Shown here: one piece after another, positions 11,241 through 25,316 of the stretch
Layout: each line of letters begins with the position of its first letter
How positions within the stretch are numbered: position 1 is the first letter of the stretch
DNA from: Chamaecyparis obtusa
Lineage: Eukaryota; Streptophyta; Pinopsida; Cupressales; Cupressaceae
DNA: 64,000 bases
Assembly (NCBI GenBank): GCA_027943335.1
Contig: BSBK01007037.1
Span: forward strand, 1,618,501-1,682,500
Reading direction: 5' to 3'
Program-made: the position numbers and the translations under genes
Notes under the pieces: generated by a model
Told to the model about the DNA's origin: nothing
Database searches by the model: none
Seen by the model: the letters and a program-made list of their open reading frames with translations, nothing else

Positions 11241-12860
11241 TCTCTATCGATGTTCCAGATTTTAATGCCCCCCTTCCATGTGTAATCTTGTCACCTCAAG
11301 TTTTTGTTATTGTGTTATTTTTTTGTAACCTTTTACCCCTTGAACACCTATCCACAAAATATGGCAATAGGCTCTAGTATAGTTGTCATAATAATGTTTT
11401 TAGCACAAACGACACTCCCATTCCCTACTACCCTTGGAATTATTTTTCTTATCTTTGTCTACTCTTGTGTAAAATTGAAGGTGAGGTTTCTCTGGAGTTG
11501 AATGAGTCTTTTGCAAACACTTCAAAGGCTTCAAAAAGGCACTCAAATGGATTAGAAGTTGTTTCCCCTGTTACGTCCACCTTAGTTGAAGACCCTCCTA
11601 TGGTTTCCCTAGTACTATGTCTTTTTCTTTGAGATGTTTGAGTTTCTTTCTTACAAAATGCATGCTATCACTACTCCCCTCACTCTCACTGCTACTCGTG
11701 ATTATCAAATGTAAAATAGTGTTGTAAGTTTTTTTAAAAAAGTATTTCACTCAAAATGCCCTCCATATGTGTTGAAAAACAAATGGAAAATGAAAAACAA
11801 TGACCACAAATTTGAAATAAACAAATGGAAAATAAAAAACATACATGAATGAAGAAGATTTGATGGAAAAACCTCCTCTTGCAACTCCAAAATGAAAAAA
11901 TTATTCACTAGTTGTTGTTGCTCTAAGTTCTTCTTCTTGGAAAATATTGTAAAATGAACAAGTTTTTGCCTTTTTGGCATTTTATCTCCTCAATAGGGTT
12001 TGTAATATTATATAACCTTTTTTTTAACCCACGTGGCCGCCACCAAATTAAAAAAGAATTTTAAAAAATGTTATTTTTTTTATAATCAATAATCACTTTT
12101 ACTGCTTGGGCCACCAGGGGCAGAAATTCATCTCAGTGGGATAGTTGTGGGATGGCTATGTCGCCCCTAGTATGAATTTTTGTACCATCATTTTGAGTTG
12201 ATTTCAAAACCCCATTTTGGGGATGATACCCGATTTGGCAATTTTAGAATGTCTTTGGAAATGAAAATTTCTCATCCCCGTGTGCCTAGACTGTATTAGG
12301 GATGAGATTGAGTCCAAAAGTGGGACATTATAAACATAATTACAATGATAATAAGGAAAATATTTATCAAGTTTCTAATACTTCCAATATTCCTTTCAAG
12401 AAAATTGCTTAAAGGAATTTTAACAAGTTGCAATAACCTTGGACATTGTATTTCAATTTTTTTGAGCTATTGTTTAATTAATCTTTCTCTTATCAATGGA
12501 TTGGATTCCATAAAAGTTTTTACAAAGGATCATGGGCCAAGAAAATATTTTTCCATTTTGGGATATGATATTCAACTTTGTATGACTTTGAAACATAAGA
12601 TGCAAGATCATCTCAAGAACAATCTAATTCATGTTGAGGGTTTCAATGATGGTCATGGATTGTGATACTTTAGATGATTTATTATTGGAGTCATAAGGAT
12701 ATTCATGTGATATAGATGTAGGATGACACATATTGATGATATAAATTCTTCCTATAGGTCTACACTAGTGTTTATATTTACTAATGAGGACATCCTAAAA
12801 GTAACCATTATGGTCCTATTGTGACCTTTTCACACATCGCCCCATTACAAATGGGGATTC
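11241..12860. other. no recognisable gene
   Basis: AT-rich sequence. A minus-strand remnant N-terminal to the hAT block may extend to about 11,500. A 106-codon plus frame at 12,345-12,665 matches nothing I know and has no supporting context. Confidence 0.4.
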
Positions 12861-14240
12861 CCTCTTTTTGTTGCAATCCTTGTCTTTTTGGTTTTCATTC
12901 TTGGTAGTTTTTGGCTCAGTCTCCTAAGGTTCCCCATGTTTTAAGTGAAAATTGGTGAAATTGGCTAAGTCTGGATTTGAATGCCTTATGCCTCTAAATC
13001 TTGTGAAAAGCAGTGAATTAGGCCAAGTATAATTGTGATTTGATCTTTCAAAGAGGATGCTTGTCAAATTTTGAATGTTTTGACATACTTCCTATTTTTT
13101 AAAATTTATATTTTTAGTAAATTTCATTATGTCTCTGATTAGCCTAATTTTGTGTTTGAAAAAACTTACCATTTATAGTAAGTCTATTTTTGGTAGGTCA
13201 ATTCTGGTAATGAGCTGTGGTCAAGGAAGAGGGAAAAGGGTACCTAGTTCTATATCAAGAAAGTTGAACAAGTCTGGCAATTGGTTGAAAATTTATTGTC
13301 TGAAAAAACATCTCTTGAAAAATCATCTTCTCAAAAGGGGCACCCAAAAAGCATTGAAAAAGCATGTAAAGTTGTGAAGATTAATGACTCTAATCCAAGA
13401 AAAGATGTGAAAATTCTTGGAAAATCCTTGTTCGAATATCAAATTTATTAGAAATCTTGAAAAAAAAACTGTGAAAAAGAACATTGATCTGGAAGTGTGA
13501 TGATCAGTGAAATTTGGACAAGTCTGAAATTTTTTTGGGATCTTCTAAAATCTAGAATCTCCATTATAAATCCTAGAGCTATGAAACCAATCTCAAACAT
13601 CTTGAAAATATTTATATGAAATATAACTTAAAGTATAACAAAAGAAAATAACGTGACTTATACTTAAATGTCATATTTTATATGCAAGAAAAGTTGAACA
13701 AAAATTACTAAGTTAGAAGTCAAAATCCTCAACAATTAGGAGTTCGCACTCAAAGGAAGAATCCTCTACCCCCTCTCATTGGCACCTTGTGGCATGAAGT
13801 CTTGCAAGTCAAGGAATGTGTTCAAAAGTAAAAAATTGTTCCATCATAGGCAAAATGCGCCACTTCTCCATACCAAAGGAATTTCACCTAAACACCAAAA
13901 TCCTTCACTTGGGATAAATTGCACCCAAGAGCACAAATCCACTAGAACTAAGGAATTATGCCCAAAGTTAAAAATCCACTACTCAGCCTCAGATATGCAC
14001 ATGAATGCCAATTCACTATGGGGAAGGATTTTTCCACAAGTTACAAGTTCCTTCATGAGGTTTCTTTAGCACCCATAAGCGCCAATCCAGGGGTAGCGTG
14101 GAATTGTGCTTAAAGTACAAATTGTACTAGGTCAAGGAATCCTTGAGATGAAGACAAAATCCTCCACCCCAAAAGTGTGGCCAACCATTTAAATGACATG
14201 AAACATATTTTTTTTTGGCTAAGTATGGAAAGGAAAAATC
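12861..14240 (+). repeat. LTR-like repeat family E, copy 1
   Basis: The stretch 13,046-13,230 aligns with 15,545-15,760: 'tctttcaaa', 'aaattttga', 'ttagtaaatttcatt', 'agtaagtctatttt-taggtc'. It continues into degenerate repeats of a motif like 'ggctaagtntggaaaatcctcc', then 'aagtgtgcccaag'. It is noncoding and ends where the LINE poly(A) begins. Confidence 0.5.
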
Positions 14241-14397
14241 TTTTTTTTGATGAATAGTGCCTTCTCTATTAATTTAATGTAAAAGTTACATATTCACAAA
14301 AAAGGGGCCGGGGGACATAAAAATCACCCCGCAGAGTTCACATGACAAAAGCCAGAAACAACAACAACTATTCATAAAAAAAAAAGGCATCAAGTCA

Positions 14398-15505
14398 TCA
14401 AGCTGCAAGAGCGGTGCTAGAAGGAGGAGGATCTTTATCATCAGAACCCCAAACATCATTGGGATTGACAGGAGGGTCAGGAATCGAACAACCATCATCT
14501 TCTGCATCTTTTTCTTTCTCTTCTGCCCGGGGTGGGGAAATAGCTAGAGCCAGGAGGGGAAACTTGGAGGAGGTGGCAGGATGCCAATCAGAGCCATGTC
14601 TGGTACCAGGAGCATTAGGAGGAGAAGACTAAGTCAGAGCTAGAGACCACCCAGAAGTACAGCGAGGTGAAGAAGCCAAGTGGCACCACCAACCATCGTC
14701 AACACCTTTAGGAGAGTGGTGGCAGGGAGCCTGCGACCGTGGCGTATGGGACTGGCAAGCTGAGGAATTGCGCCCATAGCGGCGGCCTCTAGGAGGGGTA
14801 CCTTTAGCATAGATGGCATCAGGAGGGACTCAGGAAACTATGCAGGGAGCATTACCCTAGTGATTGAGCAGCTCCTGAATGTGAGCCACCTCTAGAGCCA
14901 CTTTATTCTCTTGGACCTGAATCTACATCATAACATTATTACATATGCAAGTCTTTTTATATAAAGCAACATTCGTATCAAGAAAGTTGTGAGAAAAAAG
15001 AACAACATTCCTATCTTTCTAAAGAGTGAACAAAATCTCCATCCTGAAAGTATGCCAAATTTGGGTAAACTTGGAAGGAAGTCTAGGAGAATCCCCCAGG
15101 ACAACCATATGCCAAGAGAAAGGCTCAGGCCTAAAGGGTTTGAAAAAATCATGGATCCACTGCCAATACTGTTGAGCAAAAGAGTGAACAAAATCTCCAT
15201 CCTGAAAGTATGCCAAATTTGGGTAAACTTGGAAGGAAGTCTAGGAGAATCCCCCAGGACAACCATATGCCAAGAGAAAGGCTCGGACCTAAAGGGTTTG
15301 AAAAAATCATGGATCCACTGCCAATACTGTTGAGCTCTCCTACAGAACTAGAAGATGTGCAAAAAAGTCTCAGGGTGACCACAAAAGGGACACCGAGGGT
15401 CATGAACACCCAGATATTTGAGCCTAGGTCCCACAGTAAGCCCTTGAAAAAGTAAACACCAAGAAAAGAGAGCCATCTTGGGCTCCATAATGGTAGCCCA
15501 GATGG
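14398..15505 (-). pseudogene. LINE ORF2 C-terminus with zf-RVT zinc-binding domain
   Basis: Minus-strand reading gives the zf-RVT pattern: WATIMEPKMALFSWCLLFQG, then LKYLGVHDPRCPFCGHPETF with a following His and Cys, then AQQYWQWIHDFFKPF and FTQIWHTFRMEILFTLWKDR. A Pro/Ser/Asp-rich tail ends at a TGA near 14,398. In plant LINEs this region lies downstream of the RT domain in ORF2 and probably helps bind nucleic acid. Endonuclease and RT are absent because of truncation. A 158-bp tandem duplication breaks the frame, and an internal stop lies between zinc-ligand residues. Confidence 0.7.
15023..15335. repeat. 158-bp tandem duplication inside the LINE tail
   Basis: The stretch 15,023-15,180 is repeated almost exactly at 15,181-15,335 (period 158). 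Both begin 'agagtgaacaaaatctccat' and end at 'actgttgagc'. Because 158 is not a multiple of three, the duplicated QYWQWIHDFF peptide appears in two frames. Confidence 0.9.
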
Positions 15506-16486
15506 TCTGAAAGTGAGAGCTCCAATGATAAGTGGAAGATTAAAAATCTTTCAAAAAGACATGCAAGTGAAATTTTGAGTGCTTTGATGAACTTACTATT
15601 TTTGGAAGTTTCTATTTTTAGTAACTTTGTTTTTAGTAAATTTCATTGTATCCCATATTGACCTTATTTTGACTTTGGAACAACTTACTATTTTTAGTAA
15701 GTCTATTTTTAATAGGTCTACGTTGGCAACATGTGAGCTACGATTGATAAAGAGACAAAAGAATATCTAGTTCTATATATGGAAGAATGAGCAAGTGAGG
15801 CCATTCATACAAAAAATGGTTAAGTCTAGAAACATCCATGAAATATCCAAAAGTGGAAAGGCATGAAAAACATCAAGAAAATGGTTAAGTTTGAAGTACA
15901 TCTTTGAAAAACACCCGAAAGGGAAAGAGATGAAATTTTACTAAGTGTGGAGAGAATCCTCTTCCACCCTCAAAGTGTGCCCAAGAGTGGGAATTCTCTC
16001 AGTTCAAGGAATTTCTTCAAAATGGAGAAATCCTTCTCCATGTTCCATTTGTGCCCGTGAAGGGGAATTCCTAGGGTGCAAGGAATTTTCTCCAAATTTC
16101 CAAATTCCTCCTTCGTGTTTCAAATGCACTCAAGAGAACAAAGAAATATTAAAAATTGGCTAAGTGTTATAAAATTTCTCCTCTATGTCTAATATGCACC
16201 CAAGTTTAAGAGACCAAAGAAAGTTAACAAAAAATGGCTAAACGTTGGAAAATTCCTCCTCCTAGCTCATGTATGCTCAAGGACAAAATTGCAACGAATA
16301 TATGAAATTTGGCTACATATGGAAATTCCCTCTCAAGATCTCAAATTTCACCTTCTTCAAGTGTGCGCCCATGGTTGAGAAATGTTGACGAAGATAAACG
16401 CCAAAAAGGGAATTCTTGGAAAATACAAGAAAAAGCATGACAAAGTGAATTTTTAAAACATGAGAAGAGGAAGGTGTGATTTTTTT

Positions 16487-16509
16487 AGAGAGAGAGAGAG
16501 AGAGAGAGA
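16487..16509. repeat. (AG)n microsatellite
   Basis: About 11 uninterrupted AG units after a T-run. Confidence 0.9.
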
Positions 16510-17153
16510 AGGCTTAGGCTTTTAAGAAGAAAAGAGGAGAACGAATTACAATTCCAAACATTCAAGGAAGACATACAAGTCCCAGAATTCTAGTTCTAGT
16601 GTTAAAGACGTCCAAGTTTTAAGCAATCCAGTTCAACATAGGCAAGGTTCAAGATTTCAAAGACCAAAATTCATGTGCAAGTGCAGAAGGAAGAATGCAA
16701 CAACTTGAAGTTGTTCTGAAAATCCAGATATCCCAGTCAAGAAAGAACAAGGAGGAAGAGTTCCCAATCCAGATGTTCAAGGAAAATATTTAGGTTCCTT
16801 AGATCTAATTCAAGTATGAAAGACTTTAGTAATGATAGAATGGTCAATAAGAATGATGCTTAATCACCTCCCAGAATTGACATGTCTAGATTCTTTGCAT
16901 TAAAGGAGAAGAATAAATGACAAGATATTTTGGGTAGATGACCATTTAATGCTTAGTGGGAACCTTCAACCATTATGGGTCATATTTGACCACTTTCCCA
17001 CTAAGTGGACACCCTTCTTTTGATTGGTCCAAGTGGCCCCTCTAATTAATTATAGATTCTCTCTCCAAGATCTAACCCTAACTAGCACTGAGGTGGTAAG
17101 ATCTAAGACGTTGGTTTCATTTCAATCATGGCCACTCATTGTAATTTGAGACC

Positions 17154-17160
17154 TATATAA
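17154..17160 (+). promoter_or_regulatory. TATA box in family E copy 2
   Basis: TATATAA in the context ACCTATATAAAGGG, a near-consensus plant TATA box. Confidence 0.55.
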
Positions 17161-17760
17161 AGGGCTAACTTCTCATGTGTAAAACGGTGAATTTTGATAT
17201 TGTTGCTATGAGCTACCAAGATAATAAAGTTGCCATTGAAGTTTGGTGATTTCTTGATGTATTTTGATTCTTGCATATTCTCTTTGTTCCCTCACTTAGA
17301 GTAGATTTGTTTTCAAGTACTTAGTTGAATGCAATTGATAATAGTGTTAAGGTGGAATCATCTTGCTCATATCTTTTGTTCTCAAGTGATTCCTAAGTGT
17401 AGTGTAAGGTTGGATTTGAGATATTATATGGATGCTTTAATTCTATCTTTGATTAACAATGTTCATTTTTCTGGTGTTCATTGGATATGAAAACTATTTG
17501 CACAACCCTTGAAGATCACACCAGCTTTGCGTAGTTGTTGAATTTGGCGAAACAAATTTTGGTAAATTTTAGTGTAGCAGTATTCATCTTTCAATTTCTT
17601 AGGATTAGAATAGAATCCCTCAAACTTACTCTCATTTACTTGGTATGCTATTTCTTCTGGAGATGATTGTCTAATTCTTTTTTAGCATCAACATTTCAGA
17701 TCACACTCTGCGATCCATCATCAGGATGATCTCATTTACTTTCTGCATATTGTGAAAAAC

Positions 17761-19700
<1,940 letters not shown>

Positions 19701-20081
19701 TGTAGTGCCCACCCATAGTTTATTTTTCAGTTTTATATTGCCAAGCTCTTTCAGGCCACTTTTATGTGTGTGTTGATATTTCAGCTTTATTATAAGGTTT
19801 TGGATTATAACATTACATAGTGATTTGATATTGGTTAATTATGGGATATCACATGTTTGTAGTTAAATGATGTCAGCTACTTTGATGATGATTATTTATA
19901 TGTTTAAAATGTTGTTTATGTTTATGATTTTACTTACCCGATACTTGCATATGTATGGCTATCATGTATGCTTTTACTTTTCATGTTTGGCGTGTTTGAT
20001 ATGGTTGAGGGACGAAATCGTAGTTACTTGGCAGCAGGATCCACACGATATCTTGATCCATGTCATTGCTTGTTATATATA

Positions 20082-20106
20082 TGTGTGTATGTGTGTGTGT
20101 GTGTGT
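20082..20106. repeat. (GT)n microsatellite
   Basis: About 12 GT units with one A interruption. Confidence 0.85.
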
Positions 20107-21659
20107 CTTTTATGTAGGTTTGCAGATACCAGACATTGACTTCCTTCAATTGTTAGGATGAGTGTGCCCTATCGCAAGTCTCAATGGTAAGAGAGGGGAG
20201 ATAATATTCAGATATGAATTCTAACCTAAGTCATTTTATTGTCCTAAAATAGGGGACATGTTTCTGATATTTTACCCTTTCTAAATTCGTCTATGTGACA
20301 CGAGTTCATAGCCTTTCCCTTGAGCATGATTATTGTTTTATCAGGTTTAGTTGGTCTTTGGCTGATTGGTGTGTTAGTTATGATTAAATACTTTATTTAG
20401 ATTAATTATGTGGTTTAAATAAATTAGATCTTACTAAATATAGAAAATTAAATGTGAAAGTATTTAATTAATGGAAATTAATTAAATACATTTATTAAAT
20501 TTAAATATTTAATTAAAAGTCTATTTGTGAAAATAAAAGTATTTAATTAATGGAAATAAATTAAATACACTTCTTTAAAGATTTAATTAATTATCAAATT
20601 TAAATTTTCAAATAGAAGATAAATTTATTAATTAAAAATAAATTATCATTTGGGTAAATAATATTAGGATTAAAATAATATTATTTTAACTTATATGCAA
20701 TTTAACTGCACAAATCCATTAGAATAAATAATAAAAGAATAAAGTAATTAGGAGTTAAGTGAATTGACATAAACAAGGACTGCAAAAGTACTTGAGTTAC
20801 AAATTAGAACTGGGTAAATTATGTGATCAAGAAATTGATGAAAATGAAGCTGTTGAGTTGAGTTGAGTTCCAAAATTGCATGGTTGAGTTCGAATTTCTA
20901 TATTGGGAGGGCTTGGCCATTGTTTTGAAACACAAAGGTTTGCAGATTTGGGTGAAGAGATTGAATTGAAGGATTCTTTTGTAAGAGCTTGAGATTTTCA
21001 TATGATTTTTTTGGTCTTCGTCATAAATCTTCAATTGGTGGTTTGAGGTAGGGTTTTAAAACCCTCGTAGGTTTAATTATTGTATTTCACAAAGATTGTT
21101 TTCTTTGTGTTTTCCAGATTATGGTAGGGTTTGAATTGAAATTTTTATGGTTTTATTGTTGGAGGTTTTGGATTTGAAAAGCTTTTTGGGTTTTGTTGTG
21201 TGAGAAAAAATTCTAGTATTTTATTATGCATATGAGCATACGTGTATTAATTTATATATATGCATAATCTTTTATAGTATTTTAGAAGCCCTTGCGTGTT
21301 AAATTCAAAAAGGAAATTTTGTTATGGTTAAAACCTTGGGTTGTTCAAGGTGAAAACCTACAGAAAATTATTTTAGAAAAAAATGAAAGTTATATCCAAT
21401 AAGGGTTTGATTGAATTATTAAACACAGTATTCGAGAGATCAACAAAAATTAAATTCATCATGCAATTGAATGTGAAAACCCAATTGAAATTTAATAGTA
21501 AAACCAGGTTCTTGAAAATCAATTGTTTTTTATATAGAAATAAAATTATGCATGTTTATTTTTGAAAGTATCACTTTTTAAAAAATATATATATTTATAT
21601 TCTTGTTGGAAAAAAAGTACAAAGAAGTACATATGAATTGTCTATCACAAAAAATTAAA

Positions 21660-21805
21660 ACACACACACACACATAACAAATATAATATGGAGGGGGTGG
21701 GGGTTCCTCCCCCCAACCCCCTGACAACTAGTGTTGTGCACAACAGTTGTCATGGGGCAGCAGGGGTGGGGTAAATCACCCCCCCCCCCCCCCCCCACCC
21801 CCACC
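21660..21805. repeat. GC-rich island: CA repeat, G-runs, hairpin and C-run
   Basis: A (CA) run is followed by GGAGGGGGTGGGGG, a C-rich block, a hairpin (TGACAACT at 21,722-21,729 pairs with AGTTGTCA at 21,745-21,752 around the palindrome GTTGTGCACAAC), two G-runs, then about 18 consecutive Cs. It stands out sharply from its AT-rich surroundings. Confidence 0.85.
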
Positions 21806-23002
21806 AAAAAAAATAAAAATAAAAATTTGTATGGTTTTTTTTAAATTTTTATTTTTTTTATAAAAAACAAATAAATAAAATATATAATGTTTATTTTTAA
21901 TTAATATATTAAATTTTTATTAAATGTTAATTATTGTTTAATATTATTAATTTAAATTTTAATAATTAATAATTTTATTATTATTAATATATATTGGTTA
22001 ATAATATAAATTAGTGTTTGTGTTTTAACATTATTAAGTTATTATTATTAATCATCTAAAATAGATTGATTTAGTTATGATAAAATTATATTGCTTTAGT
22101 AATTTTTAAACCTGGAACCAACTTTTTTATAACATTATAAATTGATTTGCTTGGTGTTGGAATTTAATTCAATAATGTAATTATAGTTTGATTAGTTATT
22201 ATTTAATAAATTAATTTATGTAATGGTACTTTACAAATTAGTTTATTATTAACTAAACTCTTATGTATATTTTCCTTTTGCATTTATGGGTTAGGAGGGA
22301 ATCTTTTCATGTCATCCTTTTAGGATTGTTATTAGAGGACGGGTTAGGGTTAATGTGTATGTTTGTTTCCATTGCATACTTCTGTGGCATTTGATTGTGT
22401 TATAACACAACCTTATGGAAGTTTGATTTTATTATGATGAAAGTTATTCATGTGTGTTCCTCTTATATCTTGGAACCAGATTTTGATGATATGATTCATG
22501 ATGACCTATGAGTTATGTTTTGAGATTTATGAACCTAGGGTAGGTTATCTAGGTGTTAAAGGGGAAGTGACTTTCTTTGGAGGTGCCAGAGCCTAGAAGT
22601 GGCTACCTGGGTATCCTTAACAGGTTACTTTTAAACAAGTGATAATATAATTAAATGGGTTTTTAAAATGAATTAATAAGATAATAGATTCTTCACCCAT
22701 TCCTTGAGTGCTAGTATAGACTAAGAATGGGAGTGAGAGAAGATGCTTGCCTATCTAGTAGTGGCGATGAGTTTTGACATGATCGGTTATCCTTGTCTAC
22801 ATGAAAGGATTTTATGTTCTGCATATGATCACACTTGGGATTCAAAATCTAGTGAGATCATTCCAAGGGGTTGACATATGTGATGACACTTCCCTAATTT
22901 TATCTTAGGTTTCCTACATGTGTTGGTTGCGTCTGAGTTAATATGTATACCCTTGAGTTTGAATTGTACCCTTAAGATAGGAACTTGTAGGACACTTGCT
23001 TA

Positions 23003-23007
23003 GTGTG
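23003..23007. repeat. target site duplication, left (giant element)
   Basis: GTGTG, matching 49,418-49,422 exactly. Confidence 0.85.
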
Positions 23008-23567
23008 TGTTAGTAAATGAATTTGTCTCTTTTGAATTTATTTCTTATGCTCTATTACCCACTATGAAACATTTAAACTTTACTAACAAATGGATTAAAC
23101 CTAGGTGTTTAATCCTCTGAATTGTGGTACAGCTCCCAAAAATATTTTCAATGAATATTTTATGCCAAAGAATAATGCATTTGCTGCAAATATCAAACTT
23201 TTAACTAGAAAGTTGGTAAGGCTGAAACAGTAACTTTCATCAACATGATATAATTACTGTGTAATGATAACTAATAAACCTGAAGCTCATAGACTTCAGC
23301 GAATAAACAATATATCAATTCAACACTACTTAAATTCAGATTCAAAGGAAACTATAGACATTCAATCAAGAAATTCCATTCAATTCAGAATACCCCAATA
23401 GAGGCCCACTCAAAGATATAAACCAACAGATTTATAGCAATAAATTTCTTTCATTCATTGATAAGGAAAGACTTAATTCAAGTTCTGACAGAAAATAAAA
23501 CTTCAACTACTTTCCTTAAGCGTAAAATAACTAACTAGCATCCCTTTCGATAGTTTCTTCCTAGCTC

Positions 23568-23573
23568 TATATA
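23568..23573 (-). promoter_or_regulatory. TATA box, 3' LTR of giant element
   Basis: GGCTATATAGAGC on the minus strand, identical in the 5' LTR (45,198) and in the inverted fragment (40,222). Confidence 0.6.
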
Positions 23574-23747
23574 GCCATTAATTACATTTATCAAAAATAA
23601 TAATGTTTTGAAACTCCCTGAGTTTTAGAAAATAACTGATTAAGCTCACCAGATAGTACTAAAAATGGTCAACTTTAAACTGGACAACAATGACCCAAAA
23701 AGTGTGGAGAAAGTCCATTGATATCGACTAAGCTGGTCGCTTGAAAT

Positions 23748-24042
23748 TTAGTTCTATGGCATCCTAGGTGCACGTGCCTGCTTCCACTCCTCGTGAGCCA
23801 ACGATGCACTGATAATAGTTGCATGATATGGCAGACTAATGAGGGAAATTCTTTGTCCAAGAACCTTCATATCCTTGCAGATTTGGTTCAGCTTCAACTT
23901 GTGGGACTCCAAATGGTCTACATAGACAACCATCATAGCTTCAGTATTGGATATGGAAGTAAAATCTTCCATTGTGAGCTCCTTGCTATCTCTGATAGCC
24001 ATTATCCCTATTTCTAGTTCTTGAGTCATCTTCTTTGCACTC
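23748..24042 (-). pseudogene. U3 ORF, C-terminal end, 3' LTR copy
   Basis: This is the last 98 or so codons of the U3 frame, cut off from the rest by the nested element. It encodes a Lys/Glu/Leu-rich helical segment (EAMMVVYVDHLESHKLKLNQ, then ICKDMKVLGQRISLISL) likely to form a coiled coil. The natural stop is TAA at 23,748-23,750. A premature TAG lies just before it at 23,754-23,756, where the inverted copy still has CAG. See the entry at 32,794 for the main part. Confidence 0.8.
24038..24042. repeat. target site duplication, left (gag-only element)
   Basis: CACTC, repeated at 32,789-32,793. The uninterrupted 5' LTR of the giant element reads a single CACTC at the same place (about 45,670). 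Confidence 0.92.
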
Positions 24043-24829
24043 TGTTGGGACTCAAAATTCAATTTTGAGGTACCATGTAAAACATTTGCTAAAGTGCTCC
24101 TTTGGGTCCAAAATGCAAATATCAAAAGGGTGCATGAGGTTTCAAATTTGTGCAGCGAAGGGAGAAACAATGCAGATGGATGATGCATTCCAGATTGGAG
24201 GAGAAAGCAAGTACTGTAAAAACAAGCACAATGTGTTTTGAAGGATGTTAGCAGTTGGAAGATGCATTGGAGTTTGAGAATGAAATGGGTTGCCTGCCAA
24301 TATAATGACCTGCGTATATGTCTAGGAAGCTTCGCATAGCACAAAGGCATGACAGGAAGAGACTGTCGCATGAAACAGAGAGAGATGTGAACTGGCCTCA
24401 AATGTTGAGAGTGGGTGGTTAGCGCACAAGACAAGTGTGTGTATTACTAGCGCATTTGGTAAAACAAGAAAAAAGGCTTAATCCCACATTCAATGGATGT
24501 GCGGATTTTAAATCTTTATATATGTCACTTATATGTATTGCAAACAAGGAAGCACGAAGGCTCTTGGAGGGCCCGCTTGATGGGAACTCTTCTGTGCGCT
24601 GGTGGGCCCCATATTTTGGAGGAAGGCACTGTGAAAGTCTTTAAAACTTGAAAAATAATGATCCCACATGCACGCCAAAACAAATCTTTGTGATGTTTAA
24701 ATACAACACCTAGCATAATATGAAATAAGTTGAAGTTCTAAAGGCTATGCATGCGACCCTTTGTAACCGCCTTGATTTATGTGCTCGCACCCAAGGAAAA
24801 GATAATTTTACAGTGATGTGCATGTTGAC

Positions 24830-25095
24830 TGGTCAAGATGGACAGATGTCAAGTGGTCGCATGATCGCAAGGGCCAACTTCAGCCCTTGCAAACATGTGA
24901 CAGGCTGACATGTGGCAGCTCGATGAGGTGGCGGTCAATTCAATAACATGGTAGTCTGATGCAGAGTGGACAGAGGTGGCGGTGACTGATCAGAAGTAGA
25001 CACATGTCAAGTGGTCGCATGATCACAAGGAGGAACTTCAGCCCTTGCGAACATGCGATAGGCTGACATGTGGTAGCTCGATGAGGTGGCGAGGA
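24830..25095 (+). repeat. imperfect tandem units in U3 of the gag-only element
   Basis: Two units spaced about 155-160 bp share 'acatgtcaagtggtcgcatg', then 'cttcagcccttgc' and 'ggctgacatgtgg'. A third, more diverged piece includes the hairpin at 25,275. Each unit holds 8-bp inverted arms (for example 24,867-24,874 with 24,883-24,890). The right LTR has the same array near 30,600-30,860. Confidence 0.7.
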
Positions 25096-25274
25096 GGTTG
25101 TAGGTGGATGCACAGGCAGTGGCTTACTCATGAGCATGAATATCAAGGCATTTGTTTGGTGACGAGTTGGTGATGACAGAGCAGCGGGCCCCATGAAAAG
25201 GTAACTAAATTTTGATGAAGTATACAAATGGCGGATCTGACGGCGTTGGGATTTGTGTGAGCATCAATGGTGGT

Positions 25275-25316
25275 TGCATGATCTCATGGGCCATTTCTGG
25301 CCCATGCGATCATGCG
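25275..25316. promoter_or_regulatory. 19-bp hairpin/palindrome in U3, left LTR
   Basis: Arms 25,275-25,293 and 25,298-25,316 pair at 17 of 19 positions around a TTTC loop, with core CATGGGCCA/TGGCCCATG and outer GCATGATC/GATCATGC. The right LTR copy pairs at 18 of 19. It could be a protein-binding site or an RNA stem. Function unknown. Confidence 0.8.

Larger units (their letters stand above)
14241..15540 (-). mobile_element. 5'-truncated LINE (non-LTR retrotransposon)
   Basis: On the minus strand this carries the C-terminal end of a LINE ORF2-like protein followed by a 3' UTR and a terminal A-run, seen on + as TTTTTTTT at 14,241-14,248. The 5' end stops near 15,540, a typical truncation. 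'aaaaatctt' occurs on both sides (about 14,235 and 15,542) and may be the target duplication. It sits between two family E segments. Confidence 0.7.
15541..17760 (+). repeat. LTR-like repeat family E, copy 2
   Basis: This begins with the block shared with 13,046-13,230, continues through degenerate 'ctaagtgtggaaaattcctcc' units, a GA microsatellite (16,487-16,509) and a strong TATA box (17,154), then a leader. The region after the TATA box ends in AT-rich DNA near 17.7 kb. It looks like U3-R-U5 of a plant LTR element, but I could not fix its ends. No coding frame holds. Confidence 0.5.
19701..23002 (+). repeat. LTR-like repeat family D, copy 2, interrupted by the giant element
   Basis: It may start at TGTAGTGCCC (19,701). 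The stretch 22,538-23,002 is homologous to 9,697-10,160. The similarity stops exactly where the giant element inserts (23,003). I could not see the expected continuation on the far side at 49,423. The interior is AT-rich and noncoding and includes a GT microsatellite and a GC-rich island. Confidence 0.5.
23008..24042 (-). repeat. 3' LTR of giant element, distal part (end of U3 ORF, TATA, R-U5)
   Basis: Homologous to 44,638-45,670. It holds the last part of the U3 frame, the TATA box at 23,568 and the R-U5 segment, ending (in element orientation) in TAACA at 23,008. It is separated from the rest of the LTR by the nested gag-only element. Confidence 0.92.

Noticed and set aside
23754..24434. 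226-codon minus-strand frame
   Set aside because: It joins the end of the U3 frame of the giant element to LTR sequence of the nested element across the insertion point. The right LTR has only the LTR part (29,723-30,199). It is an accidental fusion, not a gene.
24830..25095. CRISPR-like or satellite array
   Set aside because: Only two or three long imperfect units within an LTR; no short conserved repeats with unique spacers.
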